47,381 nt of DNA from the NCBI GenBank assembly GCA_016195915.1, contig JACPYS010000041.1, positions 1 through 47,381 on the forward strand, given 5' to 3'. The translations under genes were made by a program, and so were the position numbers. The notes below the pieces were generated by a model that worked only from the letters and a program-made list of their open reading frames with translations, had not been told where the DNA came from and did not search any database. Every line of letters starts with the position of its first letter. Position 1 is the stretch's first letter. This document shows positions 8,941 through 17,956 of the stretch, in pieces. The DNA comes from Betaproteobacteria bacterium. Lineage in GTDB: Bacteria; Pseudomonadota; Gammaproteobacteria; Burkholderiales; SG8-39.

Positions 8941-11243
8941 CACGATCGTGAATCCATCGCATTGAGCACGCGTTCCGGCGTCATCGGGAGGGTTCGCAAC
9001 CGCGCACCAGTCGCATTGCAGATCGCATTTGCGATCGCTGGTGCGGCACCGACGAGCGAGGGTTCCCCGATTCCCTTGGCACCGACCGGGTGAGTCGGGT
9101 CCGGGTCCTCGAGGATGATCGGGTGGATCTCGGGCGGGCAATCGAGCACCCCGGGAACCTTGTAGTCGGCGAGCGTTGCGGTGATGAGCCAGCCTTCGGC
9201 ATTCCACTTCATGGCTTCCACCAGCGCGTAACCCATCCCCTGCACGAATCCGCCCTGAATCTGGCCTTCGCAGCTGACTGGATTGATGGCGCGGCCAACA
9301 TCGTGCGCGCACCAGGCCCGGCGTACTTCGACCTGCCCGGTACCTTCGTCCACGTCGACTTCCACGCACTGCGCACCGAAGGTGTAGACGCCGAGGTTCG
9401 CAAACGCCAGTTGATGGATCGACGCGCGTTTCGGATCGAACCCCGTGCCGTCGAACACGAATCCGTGCGTCACCACGATCGGTCCGCCCGAATGGAACAG
9501 CGAGCGCATTGCGATTTCCCTAAAGCCGACCGTCTTCGGTACGCCTTTCAGGCCCACCACCCCGCCCGGGCGCAGTTCCAGGTCAACGACCGCGCACTCC
9601 ATCATGTCGGCCGCGTGCGCGAGCATCCTGTCGCGCATCTCTAAGCTTGCCACCGCCACCGCCCGTCCGGTCATGTAGGTCGAGCGGCTTCCGGCGGTCT
9701 TCCAGTTGTACGGCGACGCGTCGCTGTCCTGCGGCGCGTAGCTCACGCGCTCGATCGGCACCGACAGCGCATCGGCGCAGATCTGCACCATTGCCGTGTC
9801 CGATCCCTGTCCGATATCGACGCAGCCCGTCGACAGTGCGATCGAGCCGTCGGTTCGCAGTTGCACGGTTGCCGCGGTACCCATCAGGCCCGAGATATGG
9901 GACATGACGGCAAAGCCGACGCCGCGTCGCCGGCCGTTGCGCGGCGCGAGCGGCGGCGCCTCGCGTTGCGCGTCGCGAACGCGCGCAATGCATTCCCGAA
10001 GCACGCAGGACGCGACGGGTTGGCCACCGAAGGCAGTATCGTTCGGACGCATCGCGTTGGCCAGCCGCAATTCGACGGGGTTGATTCCCAGCCGGGATGC
10101 GAGCTCGTCGATCTGCGACTCGCCGGCAAAGCTCGCCTGCGGGTTGCCGAAACCCCGGAACGATCCGGCGCGCAGCTTGTTGGTGTACACCGCCTGGCCG
10201 CGCGCGCGCACGTTCGCGATCCGGTAAGGTCCGCGCGACATCAGCAGGGCGAACGCGAGGACCGGCGGGCTCTCATCCGCATACGCGCCGCCATCGAGGG
10301 TGATGCGCACGTCGCGCGCGAGGATCATCCCGTCGCGGCGCGCCCCGGTTTTCATCCAGATGCGCGCCGGATGGCGCGAGCGCTGGATCTCGAAGTCCTG
10401 CATGCGCGACAGTACGAGCTTGACCGGTCTGCGGGCCGCACGCGCCAGCCACGCCGCGATCGAATGGATGTTGGACGCGTGCTTGCCGCCGAAGCCGCCG
10501 CCCACGCGCATGGCGATCGCGCGGATCCGCGCCATCGGCTCGCCCAGTTCCTCCGCCACGCGCTGCTGCACGTGATGCACCGACTGGCAGCTCGCGTAAA
10601 GCGTGATCCGACCCGAGGCATCGACGTCGGCCACGCAACCGCCCGGCTCCAGGTAGGCGTTGTGCTGGGCCTGGGTCTGCCAGGTATTCTCGACTATGAC
10701 GTCGCACTGCGCAAAGGCGCGCTCGACGTCGCCCTCGGCGACCGTGGTTTCGAACACGACGTTGCCATGGCCGCCTCCCTGGATCGCTTTCACGTAGGAA
10801 GCGGACTCTTCGTGCAGGACTGGTGCACCGGGTGCGAGTGCCTCGTCGATGGTGAGCACCGCGTCGAGCGGCTCGTAGTCGAGTTCGATTGCGGTGGCGG
10901 CACGGCTGGCGGTCTGCGGATCGCTCGCGGCGACCGCGGCAACGATCTCGCCGACATAACGCACCTTGCCGCGCGCAACCATCGATTCGTCCTTGATGAT
11001 CCCGCCCGAGCGCGATCCTGAGAGATCCGCGCCCGTGACGATCGCCTTGACGCCCGCAATCGCGCGCGCCGCATCCAGCCGGTAGCCAAGGATTCGCGCG
11101 TGCGCATGCGGGCTCGTCAGCAGCGCTGCGTAGAGCATGCCGGGTCGCTGGATATCGTCGACATACTGGGCGCGGCCGATCGCCTTGTCTCCCGCCTCCA
11201 GGCGCGGCGGACTCGATCCAATGGCGCGAACCGGGTCACTCAT
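8940..11243 (-). CDS. Molybdenum hydroxylase large (Mo-cofactor) subunit, copy 2
   Basis: A 767-residue CoxL/XdhB-family subunit paralogous to copy 1. The N-terminal hammerhead domain covers about residues 15-125. The Mo-binding loop reads GSFRGFGNPQ and the catalytic-base motif GAKGIGE has Glu at about 727. As in copy 1 the CODH-specific AYxCSFR is missing. ATG 11243 overlaps the iron-sulfur subunit stop. Copies 1 and 2 align throughout but differ clearly (GAFRGFG against GSFRGFG), so they are not a recent duplication and likely act on different substrates or positions. Confidence 0.93.
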   Translation of the reverse strand: MSDPVRAIGSSPPRLEAGDKAIGRAQYVDDIQRPGMLYAALLTSPHAHARILGYRLDAARAIAGVKAIVTGADLSGSRSGGIIKDESMVARGKVRYVGEIVAAVAASDPQTASRAATAIELDYEPLDAVLTIDEALAPGAPVLHEESASYVKAIQGGGHGNVVFETTVAEGDVERAFAQCDVIVENTWQTQAQHNAYLEPGGCVADVDASGRITLYASCQSVHHVQQRVAEELGEPMARIRAIAMRVGGGFGGKHASNIHSIAAWLARAARRPVKLVLSRMQDFEIQRSRHPARIWMKTGARRDGMILARDVRITLDGGAYADESPPVLAFALLMSRGPYRIANVRARGQAVYTNKLRAGSFRGFGNPQASFAGESQIDELASRLGINPVELRLANAMRPNDTAFGGQPVASCVLRECIARVRDAQREAPPLAPRNGRRRGVGFAVMSHISGLMGTAATVQLRTDGSIALSTGCVDIGQGSDTAMVQICADALSVPIERVSYAPQDSDASPYNWKTAGSRSTYMTGRAVAVASLEMRDRMLAHAADMMECAVVDLELRPGGVVGLKGVPKTVGFREIAMRSLFHSGGPIVVTHGFVFDGTGFDPKRASIHQLAFANLGVYTFGAQCVEVDVDEGTGQVEVRRAWCAHDVGRAINPVSCEGQIQGGFVQGMGYALVEAMKWNAEGWLITATLADYKVPGVLDCPPEIHPIILEDPDPTHPVGAKGIGEPSLVGAAPAIANAICNATGARLRTLPMTPERVLNAMDSRS

Positions 11244-11716
11244 CGCACACCCCCGGCAAGATGTTCCGCCGCTTCGACGATCTTCACATAGCCGGAGCAG
11301 CGGCAGAGATTTCCCGACAACGCAGCCCGGATCGTTTCGCGGCCGGGATGCGGATCGCGCGCAAAAAGCTCGGTGAGCGTGATGACGAATCCCGGAGTGC
11401 AGAAGCCGCACTGGATCGCGCCGGATTCGACGAGCGCGCGCTGGACCGCGGAGAAATCCAGGTCGCCCGCGATGCCTTCGATCGTGGTGACCCGCCGCTC
11501 GCCGACGTCGGCCGCGAGCGTCAGGCAGGATCGGGCGAGCTTCCCGTCGAGCAGCACGGTGCAGGCGCCGCATACGCCATGGTTGCATCCGCATTTCGAT
11601 CCGGTGAGTCCGAGTCCGGTGCGAAGCACGTCGAGGAGCGTGGCAGCGGCCGGCGCGAGCACGTGATGCTGTTCGCCGTTCACCGTCAACACCGAGCGCC
11701 GCTTCGCCTGGCTCAT
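11240..11716 (-). CDS. Molybdenum hydroxylase [2Fe-2S] subunit, copy 2
   Basis: A 158-residue CoxS-family protein. The ferredoxin-type cluster ligands are Cys44, Cys49, Cys52 and Cys64 (CGCNHGVCGAC, with an extra Cys42). The second cluster uses Cys103, Cys106, Cys138 and Cys140 (QCGFCTPG and NLCRCSGY). The start ATG 11716 overlaps the FAD subunit stop, and the stop overlaps the Mo subunit. The set M2-S2-L2 is contiguous and coupled. Confidence 0.95.
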   Translation of the reverse strand: MSQAKRRSVLTVNGEQHHVLAPAAATLLDVLRTGLGLTGSKCGCNHGVCGACTVLLDGKLARSCLTLAADVGERRVTTIEGIAGDLDFSAVQRALVESGAIQCGFCTPGFVITLTELFARDPHPGRETIRAALSGNLCRCSGYVKIVEAAEHLAGGVR

Positions 11717-12522
11717 GCGCGGGCCCCGATAAGAGCAGTGCGTACCGCGCGGCGGATCAGTTCCGGCAGCACGCGGCGGCGGTAGGCGGCGGACGCGCGA
11801 TGATCGTCGCTCGGTTCGCTGGACGCGGCCAACGCGCGGCCGGCCTCGAGGAGCGCATCGTCCGAGACGCCGATTCCTTCGAGACGGATCGGTGTAGTGG
11901 CGTATCCACCGACCCCAAGTCGCGCCGTGCGTCCGGCAATCGCAGCGACCGAGGCGATCGCGAAATCTCCCGCAACCGGCGACAGCTTTTCGTAGGCGGC
12001 ACCGGCACCCTGCGCTCCGGGCGGAACCAGAACCGCCGTGACGATTTCCGCTTTCTCGAGCGCGGTTTCGAACAATCCGCGAAAGAAATCTCGCGCCGCA
12101 ATGCGCCGAGTCCCCGACGCGGAGCTGACCTCGATCAAGGCGTCCGCCGCCACGAGCGCAACGGGGTAGTCGGCGGCGGGATCCGCATGGGCGACGGAGC
12201 CACCGATTGTTCCCCACGCGCGCACCGCCGGGTATGCAACCACGCGTGCTGTTTGCGCAAGCAATGCTGGACCTGCCGCAGAGACAGTGAGCGCCGCCAC
12301 TTCCGCGTGCGTCGTCATCGCGCCGATGCGCAGGCTGCCGTCGGGCTGCAGGTCGATGCCGCGCAACGCCTCGATGCGGCGGAGGCTGACCAGCCGCGCC
12401 GGTGAAACCAGGCCGAGATTCATCATCGCGACGAGCGACTGGCCGCCGGCGAGGCAGCGCGCATCTTCGGCCTCGAGTGCCCGATACGCGTCATCCAGTG
12501 TCGCTGGCGCGAGGTAGTCCAT
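11713..12522 (-). CDS. Molybdenum hydroxylase FAD subunit, copy 2
   Basis: A 269-residue CoxM-type subunit. The FAD contacts expected for the family are in CLAGGQSLVAMMNLG near residue 23 and AWGTIGGSVAHADPAAD near residue 101. It begins at ATG 12522, two bases after the stop of the binding-protein-like gene, and ends in an ATGA overlap with the iron-sulfur subunit. It is somewhat shorter than copy 1 but ends in the same conserved region. Confidence 0.92.
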   Translation of the reverse strand: MDYLAPATLDDAYRALEAEDARCLAGGQSLVAMMNLGLVSPARLVSLRRIEALRGIDLQPDGSLRIGAMTTHAEVAALTVSAAGPALLAQTARVVAYPAVRAWGTIGGSVAHADPAADYPVALVAADALIEVSSASGTRRIAARDFFRGLFETALEKAEIVTAVLVPPGAQGAGAAYEKLSPVAGDFAIASVAAIAGRTARLGVGGYATTPIRLEGIGVSDDALLEAGRALAASSEPSDDHRASAAYRRRVLPELIRRAVRTALIGARA

Positions 12523-12524
12523 GC

Positions 12525-13388
12525 TCAGCTGCGGGCGAGCAGCGCGCTGTTGATCACGTCGTCAGCGGTCGGCGCGGGGCTCGGCAGCAATCCACATTCG
12601 CGCCGCAGCGACACGACTTCATCCCACCCTGCGGGCGATGGTGCGAGGCCCGGCACGATGTCTCTCACCAGCCGTTTTGCCGCGGGTTCGGCATAGCGCG
12701 CCGCAACCAGCGCCGCGACTGCCGCATCCGCATTCTCCGTACGCGCGCCCCACGCGTTGGCCTCCAGCAGCGCGCCGAGATACGCTCTTGCAGCGACTTC
12801 GTTGGCGCGCAGCCACTCGGCGCGCGCGGCCACCACCACGCCCGGATAGGCGGGAGCGATGTCCTCGCCTGCCCAGAGTTTCCTGAATCCCTTCGAGAGC
12901 GCCATGTCGATGAACGGCGGCACGAGGATCGTCGCGGCCGCCTTGCCCGCGTCGAGCGCCTCGAAGCGGTGGCGCACGCCTCCGACGGCTTCATACCGGC
13001 ATCCGCGCCAGTCGATACCGGCGCGCGCGAGCGCCCGGTACAGGACGAGCACGAAGCCATTGGTCGTCGAGTCGACCGCAATGGATTCGGCGGCGGCATC
13101 GGCGAGCGCCGCATACTTCGCCAACCCGCAGAACGCCATGATGGTCGCGCGCTCGAGTTGCGCGATGATCTGCAATCCCGCTTTGCGCTCCTCGTTCCAC
13201 GCAATCACGTTGTCGACGACGCAGATGCCGACGTCCCAGGTGCCGTCGGCGAGTCCCTGTCCGAGCTGGTCCGAAGAGAGGGTCTGCGTCGTGCCCAGAT
13301 CAAGGCCGTGCTTCGCGAACAGGCCCAGTTGCTGTGCCCAGACGATTGGCGCAGGCGGTACGAAAAGTATCTGCCGGATCGGTATCAT
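12525..13388 (-). CDS. NMT1/SsuA-like binding-fold protein without signal peptide
   Basis: A 287-residue protein resembling nitrate/sulfonate/NMT1-type solute-binding proteins: IVWAQQLGLFAKHGLD at about residues 14-29, then a GLADGTWDVGICVVDN pocket segment. The apparent start ATG 13388 gives no signal peptide, and the upstream in-frame extension is arginine-rich with no hydrophobic core, so the product would stay in the cytoplasm. It lies between the hydrolase gene (7-bp gap) and the copy 2 FAD gene. It may be a cytosolic ligand-binding or NMT1-like enzyme, or a binding protein exported another way. Confidence 0.75.
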   Translation of the reverse strand: MIPIRQILFVPPAPIVWAQQLGLFAKHGLDLGTTQTLSSDQLGQGLADGTWDVGICVVDNVIAWNEERKAGLQIIAQLERATIMAFCGLAKYAALADAAAESIAVDSTTNGFVLVLYRALARAGIDWRGCRYEAVGGVRHRFEALDAGKAAATILVPPFIDMALSKGFRKLWAGEDIAPAYPGVVVAARAEWLRANEVAARAYLGALLEANAWGARTENADAAVAALVAARYAEPAAKRLVRDIVPGLAPSPAGWDEVVSLRRECGLLPSPAPTADDVINSALLARS

Positions 13389-13395
13389 TTGAATG

Positions 13396-14562
13396 TCACC
13401 TGTTCGCAGCGAGGACTTCGGCGACCCAGTCCGCGATGTAATCGATGGTCGGCGAAAACAGGTCGCCGCCGACATGCTCGGCGCTGCCTTCCTCGGCTGC
13501 GAAGACGCGCAGTTCCGCGCGCGGGCTGTTGAGCGCTTCCCGCACCGTTCGCTCCGCCTGCTCCAACGGCACCTGCCGGTCGAGCGCACCGTGTACCACC
13601 AGCAGCGGACAGGTGATGCGGTGTGCGATTCCCTCCAGCGTCATTTTCGCGATCAGCTCGTAGGCCTCATCGGTCGTCGTCGCGCCGTAGTATCGCAGCG
13701 CGTGCTCCATCCACCCGGTGACAGAACGCGCGGCGTCGGGTTCGCGCAGGATACGCCCGTGCGAACCCGCATTGTCCCAGCGTGCGCCCCAGGCGACGCA
13801 CGCGGCGAGGCGCTTCTCGAACGCAGCGGCGCGCGGCGCGTAGTACCCGCCCAGGCTCATCGCGATGACGCCTACGCGTGCCGCATCGACGTCCTCGCGC
13901 ATCGAGAGCCAGTCGAGCGATGCGGTCGCCCAGCGCTCGGTATCGTGGTTGACGGCGATGCCCTTGAGACGCAGGGTCGCGCCGACCCCGGGATGATCGA
14001 CCATCAGCGTCGATAACCCGCGTGCCCCGAATTCGCGCGCGATCCCGCACAGGTGCATCCACTCCTTGGTGACGTCGAAGCCGTCGAAATGGATCATCGC
14101 AGGCCTGCGCCCCGCTCCCGGCGCCCGGTAAAACAGCGCGGGCAGCGTCGTTCCTTCATAGGGGATCTCGACGAACTCGAGCGGTTCGCGCCGCAGGCGT
14201 ACGCCGCGGCTGAAGCACTCGATCGTCGAGGTGTAAAGCGCGAGCTTTTGCGGCGATAGGTGGCTGGCCATACGCTCGGCCGTAAACCAGTACACGCACG
14301 CGCGGAGAAACTTCTTGCCCGCCGTGAGCGGGTGGCCCGCCGCTTCATCCCGGCGGGCGAACCCCTCGACCTTGCGCGCGAGCGCCGACCACCGCGCGAT
14401 CCAGCCGGCCTGCGCCTGCGGATCGTCCTTTGCGTCCGGGCGCATCGCGAGTTCCCGCAGCGGACGGCAGGCTTCGTCGATCTCGCTCATTTCGCCGCCG
14501 AGCTGGGCCGCCATCAGCAGAGCCATGTTCCAGGAGTAGTGGGACGGGAAATACTCGAACAT
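13396..14562 (-). CDS. Alpha/beta hydrolase, dihydroxypseudooxynicotine hydrolase type
   Basis: A 388-residue alpha/beta hydrolase with a long N-terminal helical cap (residues 1-125) before the core fold. The nucleophile elbow is AMSLGGYYA with Ser about 237, followed by RLAACVAWGARWD. A late acid is in HGALDRQVP and a histidine in AEHVGGD. This arrangement matches the FrsA/2,6-dihydroxypseudooxynicotine hydrolase group, which cleaves a C-C bond beside a dihydroxypyridine ring. It lies 9 bp after the permease gene. Two Mo hydroxylases plus this hydrolase recall the early steps of pyridine-type nicotine degradation, but the true substrate is unknown. Confidence 0.82.
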   Translation of the reverse strand: MFEYFPSHYSWNMALLMAAQLGGEMSEIDEACRPLRELAMRPDAKDDPQAQAGWIARWSALARKVEGFARRDEAAGHPLTAGKKFLRACVYWFTAERMASHLSPQKLALYTSTIECFSRGVRLRREPLEFVEIPYEGTTLPALFYRAPGAGRRPAMIHFDGFDVTKEWMHLCGIAREFGARGLSTLMVDHPGVGATLRLKGIAVNHDTERWATASLDWLSMREDVDAARVGVIAMSLGGYYAPRAAAFEKRLAACVAWGARWDNAGSHGRILREPDAARSVTGWMEHALRYYGATTTDEAYELIAKMTLEGIAHRITCPLLVVHGALDRQVPLEQAERTVREALNSPRAELRVFAAEEGSAEHVGGDLFSPTIDYIADWVAEVLAANR

Positions 14563-14571
14563 CGATCGCCC

Positions 14572-15351
14572 CTAGCTTTCCGCGACGTGCCAGAACAGCA
14601 GCCGACCACGCAGCCACTGCGCCGCCTTGTAGAGCGCGTAACCGATGAGCGAGATCGTCAGAAGTGTCGCGAACGCGGTGCGCACATCGCCGTGGCGGTA
14701 TGCGCGGATCATCATCTGGCCAAGCCCGCTGCCGCCGGAAACCATCTCGGACACGACCGCGACGAGCACGGCGACGACCACCGCGACCTGCACGCCGTCG
14801 TAGATCGAAGCCAGCGACAGCGGCAGCACCACGCGCCACAGCATGCGCACCCGCCCCGTCCCACGCGACTGGGCAGACCAGAGATAGATCTGGCTCAGGC
14901 CGCGCGCGCCGTGGTAGGTGAAGATCACCATCGGAAACAGGCAGTCGGTGAAGATCAGCATCACCTTCGAAAGACTGAACAGGCCGAACCAATGCACGTA
15001 GAGCGGTATGAGCGCGATCTTCGGCAGCGGGAAGCCGAAGGAGAACAGCGGCTCGAAGAACCACTCGGCCCAGCGCACGCGTCCCATCAGCAGCCCGAGC
15101 GGGACGCCGACCGCGATCGCGGCGCCGAGACCCGCCAACGCGCGCCAGAGCGTTTCCCATAGCGGAAAGCACAGGGTGCCGTCGATCAAGAGAGCCAACC
15201 AGCGCATCGCGATCTCGGAGACCGGCGGAAAGACGAACGGGTTGACCCAGCCCGCGCGGGTGACGCCCTCCCACGCGAGCAGGATGAGCGTGACCGGAAC
15301 CACGCGCGTCAGCGCGGCAACGAGCCGCGGATGCTCAGTGAGCGAAGGCAT
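14572..15351 (-). CDS. SsuC/TauC-type ABC permease A
   Basis: A 259-residue inner-membrane permease of the nitrate/sulfonate/taurine class with about six membrane segments. The EAA-type loop that docks the ATPase is SRGTGRVRMLWRVVLPLSL, about residues 165-185. Its 5' end overlaps the 3' end of permease B by 17 bp. Family members transport sulfonates, nitrate, pyrimidine precursors or aromatic carboxylates. Confidence 0.92.
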   Translation of the reverse strand: MPSLTEHPRLVAALTRVVPVTLILLAWEGVTRAGWVNPFVFPPVSEIAMRWLALLIDGTLCFPLWETLWRALAGLGAAIAVGVPLGLLMGRVRWAEWFFEPLFSFGFPLPKIALIPLYVHWFGLFSLSKVMLIFTDCLFPMVIFTYHGARGLSQIYLWSAQSRGTGRVRMLWRVVLPLSLASIYDGVQVAVVVAVLVAVVSEMVSGGSGLGQMMIRAYRHGDVRTAFATLLTISLIGYALYKAAQWLRGRLLFWHVAES

Positions 15352-16111
15352 GCCAGGCCATGAGCCGGCGCAGGCCGGCGAGATAGAGACGGTCGAGCAG
15401 GTAGCCGAGCGCCGCGAGGTAAATCACCACCGCGAGCATGGCGTCGTCGGCACCCACGCCACCGTAGGAGAAGATCAGGTAGCCGAGCCCCGTTTCCGCG
15501 GAAATGAACTCGGAGCTGACCAGCACGATGATCGCGACTGCGATCGCGGTGCGCACGCCGGCCGCGATCTGCGGAAGCGCGGCGGGCAGCACCACGCGCC
15601 ACAGGATCCGCCGCTCCGAGGTGCCGCGCGCGCGCGCCGACCAGAGCAGCATCTCGTCCACCCCGCGGGCGCCGTTGAAGGTGGCGATGACGACAGGGAC
15701 CAGGCAGGCCAGCGCGATGACCGTGACCTTTGAGAAGTCGCCAATTCCGAGCCAGATCATGAACAGCGGAATCAGCGCAGGCTTCGGCACCGGGTAGATC
15801 AGGAGCAGGACCGGTTCCACCGCGCGCTCGACGAAGCGCACTTGCGCCATCAGGATGCCCAACACGATCCCACCGGCCACGGCAACGCCGAAGCCGGCAC
15901 CTGCGCGGGCGAACGATGCCAGCGTGTGCGGAACGATCTCGCCTGAACGGAGCATTGCACCCAGCGACGCTGCGACCTCCCCGAACGAGGGCAGTACCGC
16001 CTTCGGCAGCAGACCCGACATTGAGGCCGCCTGCCACGCGGCGAGCACCAGCGCCAGCGGCAGCAACCGCGCTAGGGCGCCGGCCCAATACGAACGCGCG
16101 CGCGAACTCAT
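15335..16111 (-). CDS. SsuC/TauC-type ABC permease B
   Basis: A 258-residue permease similar in design to permease A, with six or so hydrophobic segments and the loop RGTSERRILWRVVLPAALP. ATG 16111 overlaps the ATPase stop as ATGA; the open frame continues upstream only as a shadow of the ATPase gene. Two distinct permease genes for one ATPase suggest a heterodimeric channel, unlike SsuC, which usually works as a homodimer. Confidence 0.92.
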   Translation of the reverse strand: MSSRARSYWAGALARLLPLALVLAAWQAASMSGLLPKAVLPSFGEVAASLGAMLRSGEIVPHTLASFARAGAGFGVAVAGGIVLGILMAQVRFVERAVEPVLLLIYPVPKPALIPLFMIWLGIGDFSKVTVIALACLVPVVIATFNGARGVDEMLLWSARARGTSERRILWRVVLPAALPQIAAGVRTAIAVAIIVLVSSEFISAETGLGYLIFSYGGVGADDAMLAVVIYLAALGYLLDRLYLAGLRRLMAWHAFAH

Positions 16112-16887
16112 GGGCGCGCTGCCTCGACTTCCTGCTTGACGCTGCGCCAGATGCGCAGCCTCAGCGCGGCAAACGCGGGATTGGCTTCGAATTCGTCGAC
16201 GTCGGCGACATCGAAGTCGCGCGCGATGACCTCCTTGATACGCCCGGGCCGCGCGGACATCACCACGATGCACGTGCCCAGCGCCACAGCCTCCTCCACG
16301 TCGTGCGTGACGAACAGCACCGTCTTCGTATCGCGCCGCCAGATGCGGCGAACTTCGTCCTGCAGGATGCGCCGCGTTTGCGCATCCAGCGCGCCGAAGG
16401 GCTCGTCCATGAGCAGGATGTCCGGTTGGCAGGCAAGCGTCTGTGCGAGGGCGACACGCTGCTGCATCCCGCCCGAGAGTTCGCGCGGGTAGCGATTCTC
16501 GAATCCTTCCAGATGGACGAGGCGCAGGTGCTCTTCCACGATGCGGTCGCGCTCGGCGCGGGGAACGCCTTTCTCTTCCAGTCCGTAGGCGATGTTGCCG
16601 CGCACCGTGAGCCATGGAAAGAGCGAGTAACGCTGGAACACGATGCCCCGGTCGGGGCCGGGTCCGGTCACCGGCCGGCCCCGCAGTTCGATGCGGCCCG
16701 AGGTCGGCCGAAGAAAACCCCCTACGAGGTAGAGCAGCGTGCTCTTGCCGCACCCGCTGGGTCCGACGATGGTGACAAACTCGTGGTCATCGATCGCGAG
16801 GTCGATGGATGCCAGCGCGGCGACCGCGTCCGGCCCTTCGCCGTAGCGCATGGTGACGGCGCGCAAGTCCAGACACGGATCGGCCAT
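16108..16887 (-). CDS. SsuB/TauB-type ABC ATPase
   Basis: A 259-residue ATPase. Walker A GPSGCGKST is at residues 42-50, the Q-loop FQRYSLFPW near 84, the signature LSGGMQQ at 137-143 and Walker B ILLMDEPFGALD from 157. The switch His is in VTHDVEEA. The C-terminus RPGRIKEVI is typical of nitrate/sulfonate importers. It starts at ATG 16887, 5 bp after the binding-protein gene, and would drive permeases A and B. Confidence 0.94.
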   Translation of the reverse strand: MADPCLDLRAVTMRYGEGPDAVAALASIDLAIDDHEFVTIVGPSGCGKSTLLYLVGGFLRPTSGRIELRGRPVTGPGPDRGIVFQRYSLFPWLTVRGNIAYGLEEKGVPRAERDRIVEEHLRLVHLEGFENRYPRELSGGMQQRVALAQTLACQPDILLMDEPFGALDAQTRRILQDEVRRIWRRDTKTVLFVTHDVEEAVALGTCIVVMSARPGRIKEVIARDFDVADVDEFEANPAFAALRLRIWRSVKQEVEAARP

Positions 16888-16892
16888 CGCGC

Positions 16893-17879
16893 CTATTTCG
16901 GCAGGTAGGACAGATCCATGTACTTGGCGATGTCGAACCTCTGGCCGATGAAGCCGTTCGCGGCGAGCGCATCCACGATGGGCTGAATGTCCTTGGCGGC
17001 CATGCGGCCGTCGCGCCGCACGAGGTAGTCCTTCTTGGTCAGCAGATAGCCATTCGCGACCTCGACCGGCAGCTTCCATTGCTCGGCGTAGATGCTCACT
17101 GCCTCGGCGCGGTTGTCGAGCGACCAGTTGACCGCGCGCAAATAGTCCTCGATGTAGTCGCGCACGGCACGGCCATTTGCCTTCAGGAACTTCTCTTCGA
17201 ATACCATGAACACGTAGTCGGTCGGCCCGCCATAGATGTCGCTCGCCGTGAACAGGACCTTCAGGTCGCCCTTGGCCATCGCCTGCTCGTAGAACGGCTG
17301 GAACAGCACGGCCGCCTGTACCTTGTTGTCACGCACCATTGCCGGGAGGAACGGCGGGCGTCCTTCGACAATCGTCAGATCGCGGTCGGGATTGAGCCCG
17401 CTCTTGCGCGCCATGATCCGCACGCCTTGCTCGACCGTTCCCCCGATCGCGTTGACGCCGAAGACCTTGCCCTTCAGGTCGGCGAACCTGGCGATGCCGG
17501 CGTCGGCGCGGACCACGGCCGCATCGTCGTAGTGCCCGTCAAAGCCGAACGAGAGCAACTGGTGGACCGCGATCACCGGCACGCGCGACTGGAAGATGGC
17601 ATTCGCCATGGGAAACGGGGTTGCGAGGCAGCCATCCAGCTTGCCGGCCACCAGTGCGGGCGTCGCATCGCCGCTGCCAGCGAAGCGCACCCACTCGACT
17701 TCGTAGGTCTTGCCGTAGTTCTTCAGCACCTCGGGCTTCTTCTGCATGAACAGATGCGTGCTGATCGCGATGTGGGTGCCGATCCGGATCTTGACCTTGT
17801 CCTGGGCAGGCGCGCCGCCCGAGACCAGGACGGCGGCGGAAATGAATGCGATCAGCGCGACGAGGCGGCGCGAATTCAT
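16893..17879 (-). CDS. SsuA/TauA-type periplasmic binding protein
   Basis: A 328-residue binding protein with a signal peptide (hydrophobic core about residues 7-22, cleavage near APAQD) and the mature fold KVKIRIGTHIAISTHLFMQ. The segment WVRFAGSGDATPALVAGKLDG is typical of the aliphatic sulfonate/NMT1 binding group. ATG 17879 has AAGGAG about 9 nt upstream and is the first gene of the leftward operon. It would deliver the ligand to permeases A and B. Confidence 0.92.
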   Translation of the reverse strand: MNSRRLVALIAFISAAVLVSGGAPAQDKVKIRIGTHIAISTHLFMQKKPEVLKNYGKTYEVEWVRFAGSGDATPALVAGKLDGCLATPFPMANAIFQSRVPVIAVHQLLSFGFDGHYDDAAVVRADAGIARFADLKGKVFGVNAIGGTVEQGVRIMARKSGLNPDRDLTIVEGRPPFLPAMVRDNKVQAAVLFQPFYEQAMAKGDLKVLFTASDIYGGPTDYVFMVFEEKFLKANGRAVRDYIEDYLRAVNWSLDNRAEAVSIYAEQWKLPVEVANGYLLTKKDYLVRRDGRMAAKDIQPIVDALAANGFIGQRFDIAKYMDLSYLPK

Positions 17880-17956
17880 GGATTTTCTCCTTTGGACGCA
17901 GGTTGTTCGAACGCGGCGACTTGGCAGCTTAACATCGGGGATGCGGCCCGCACCGG

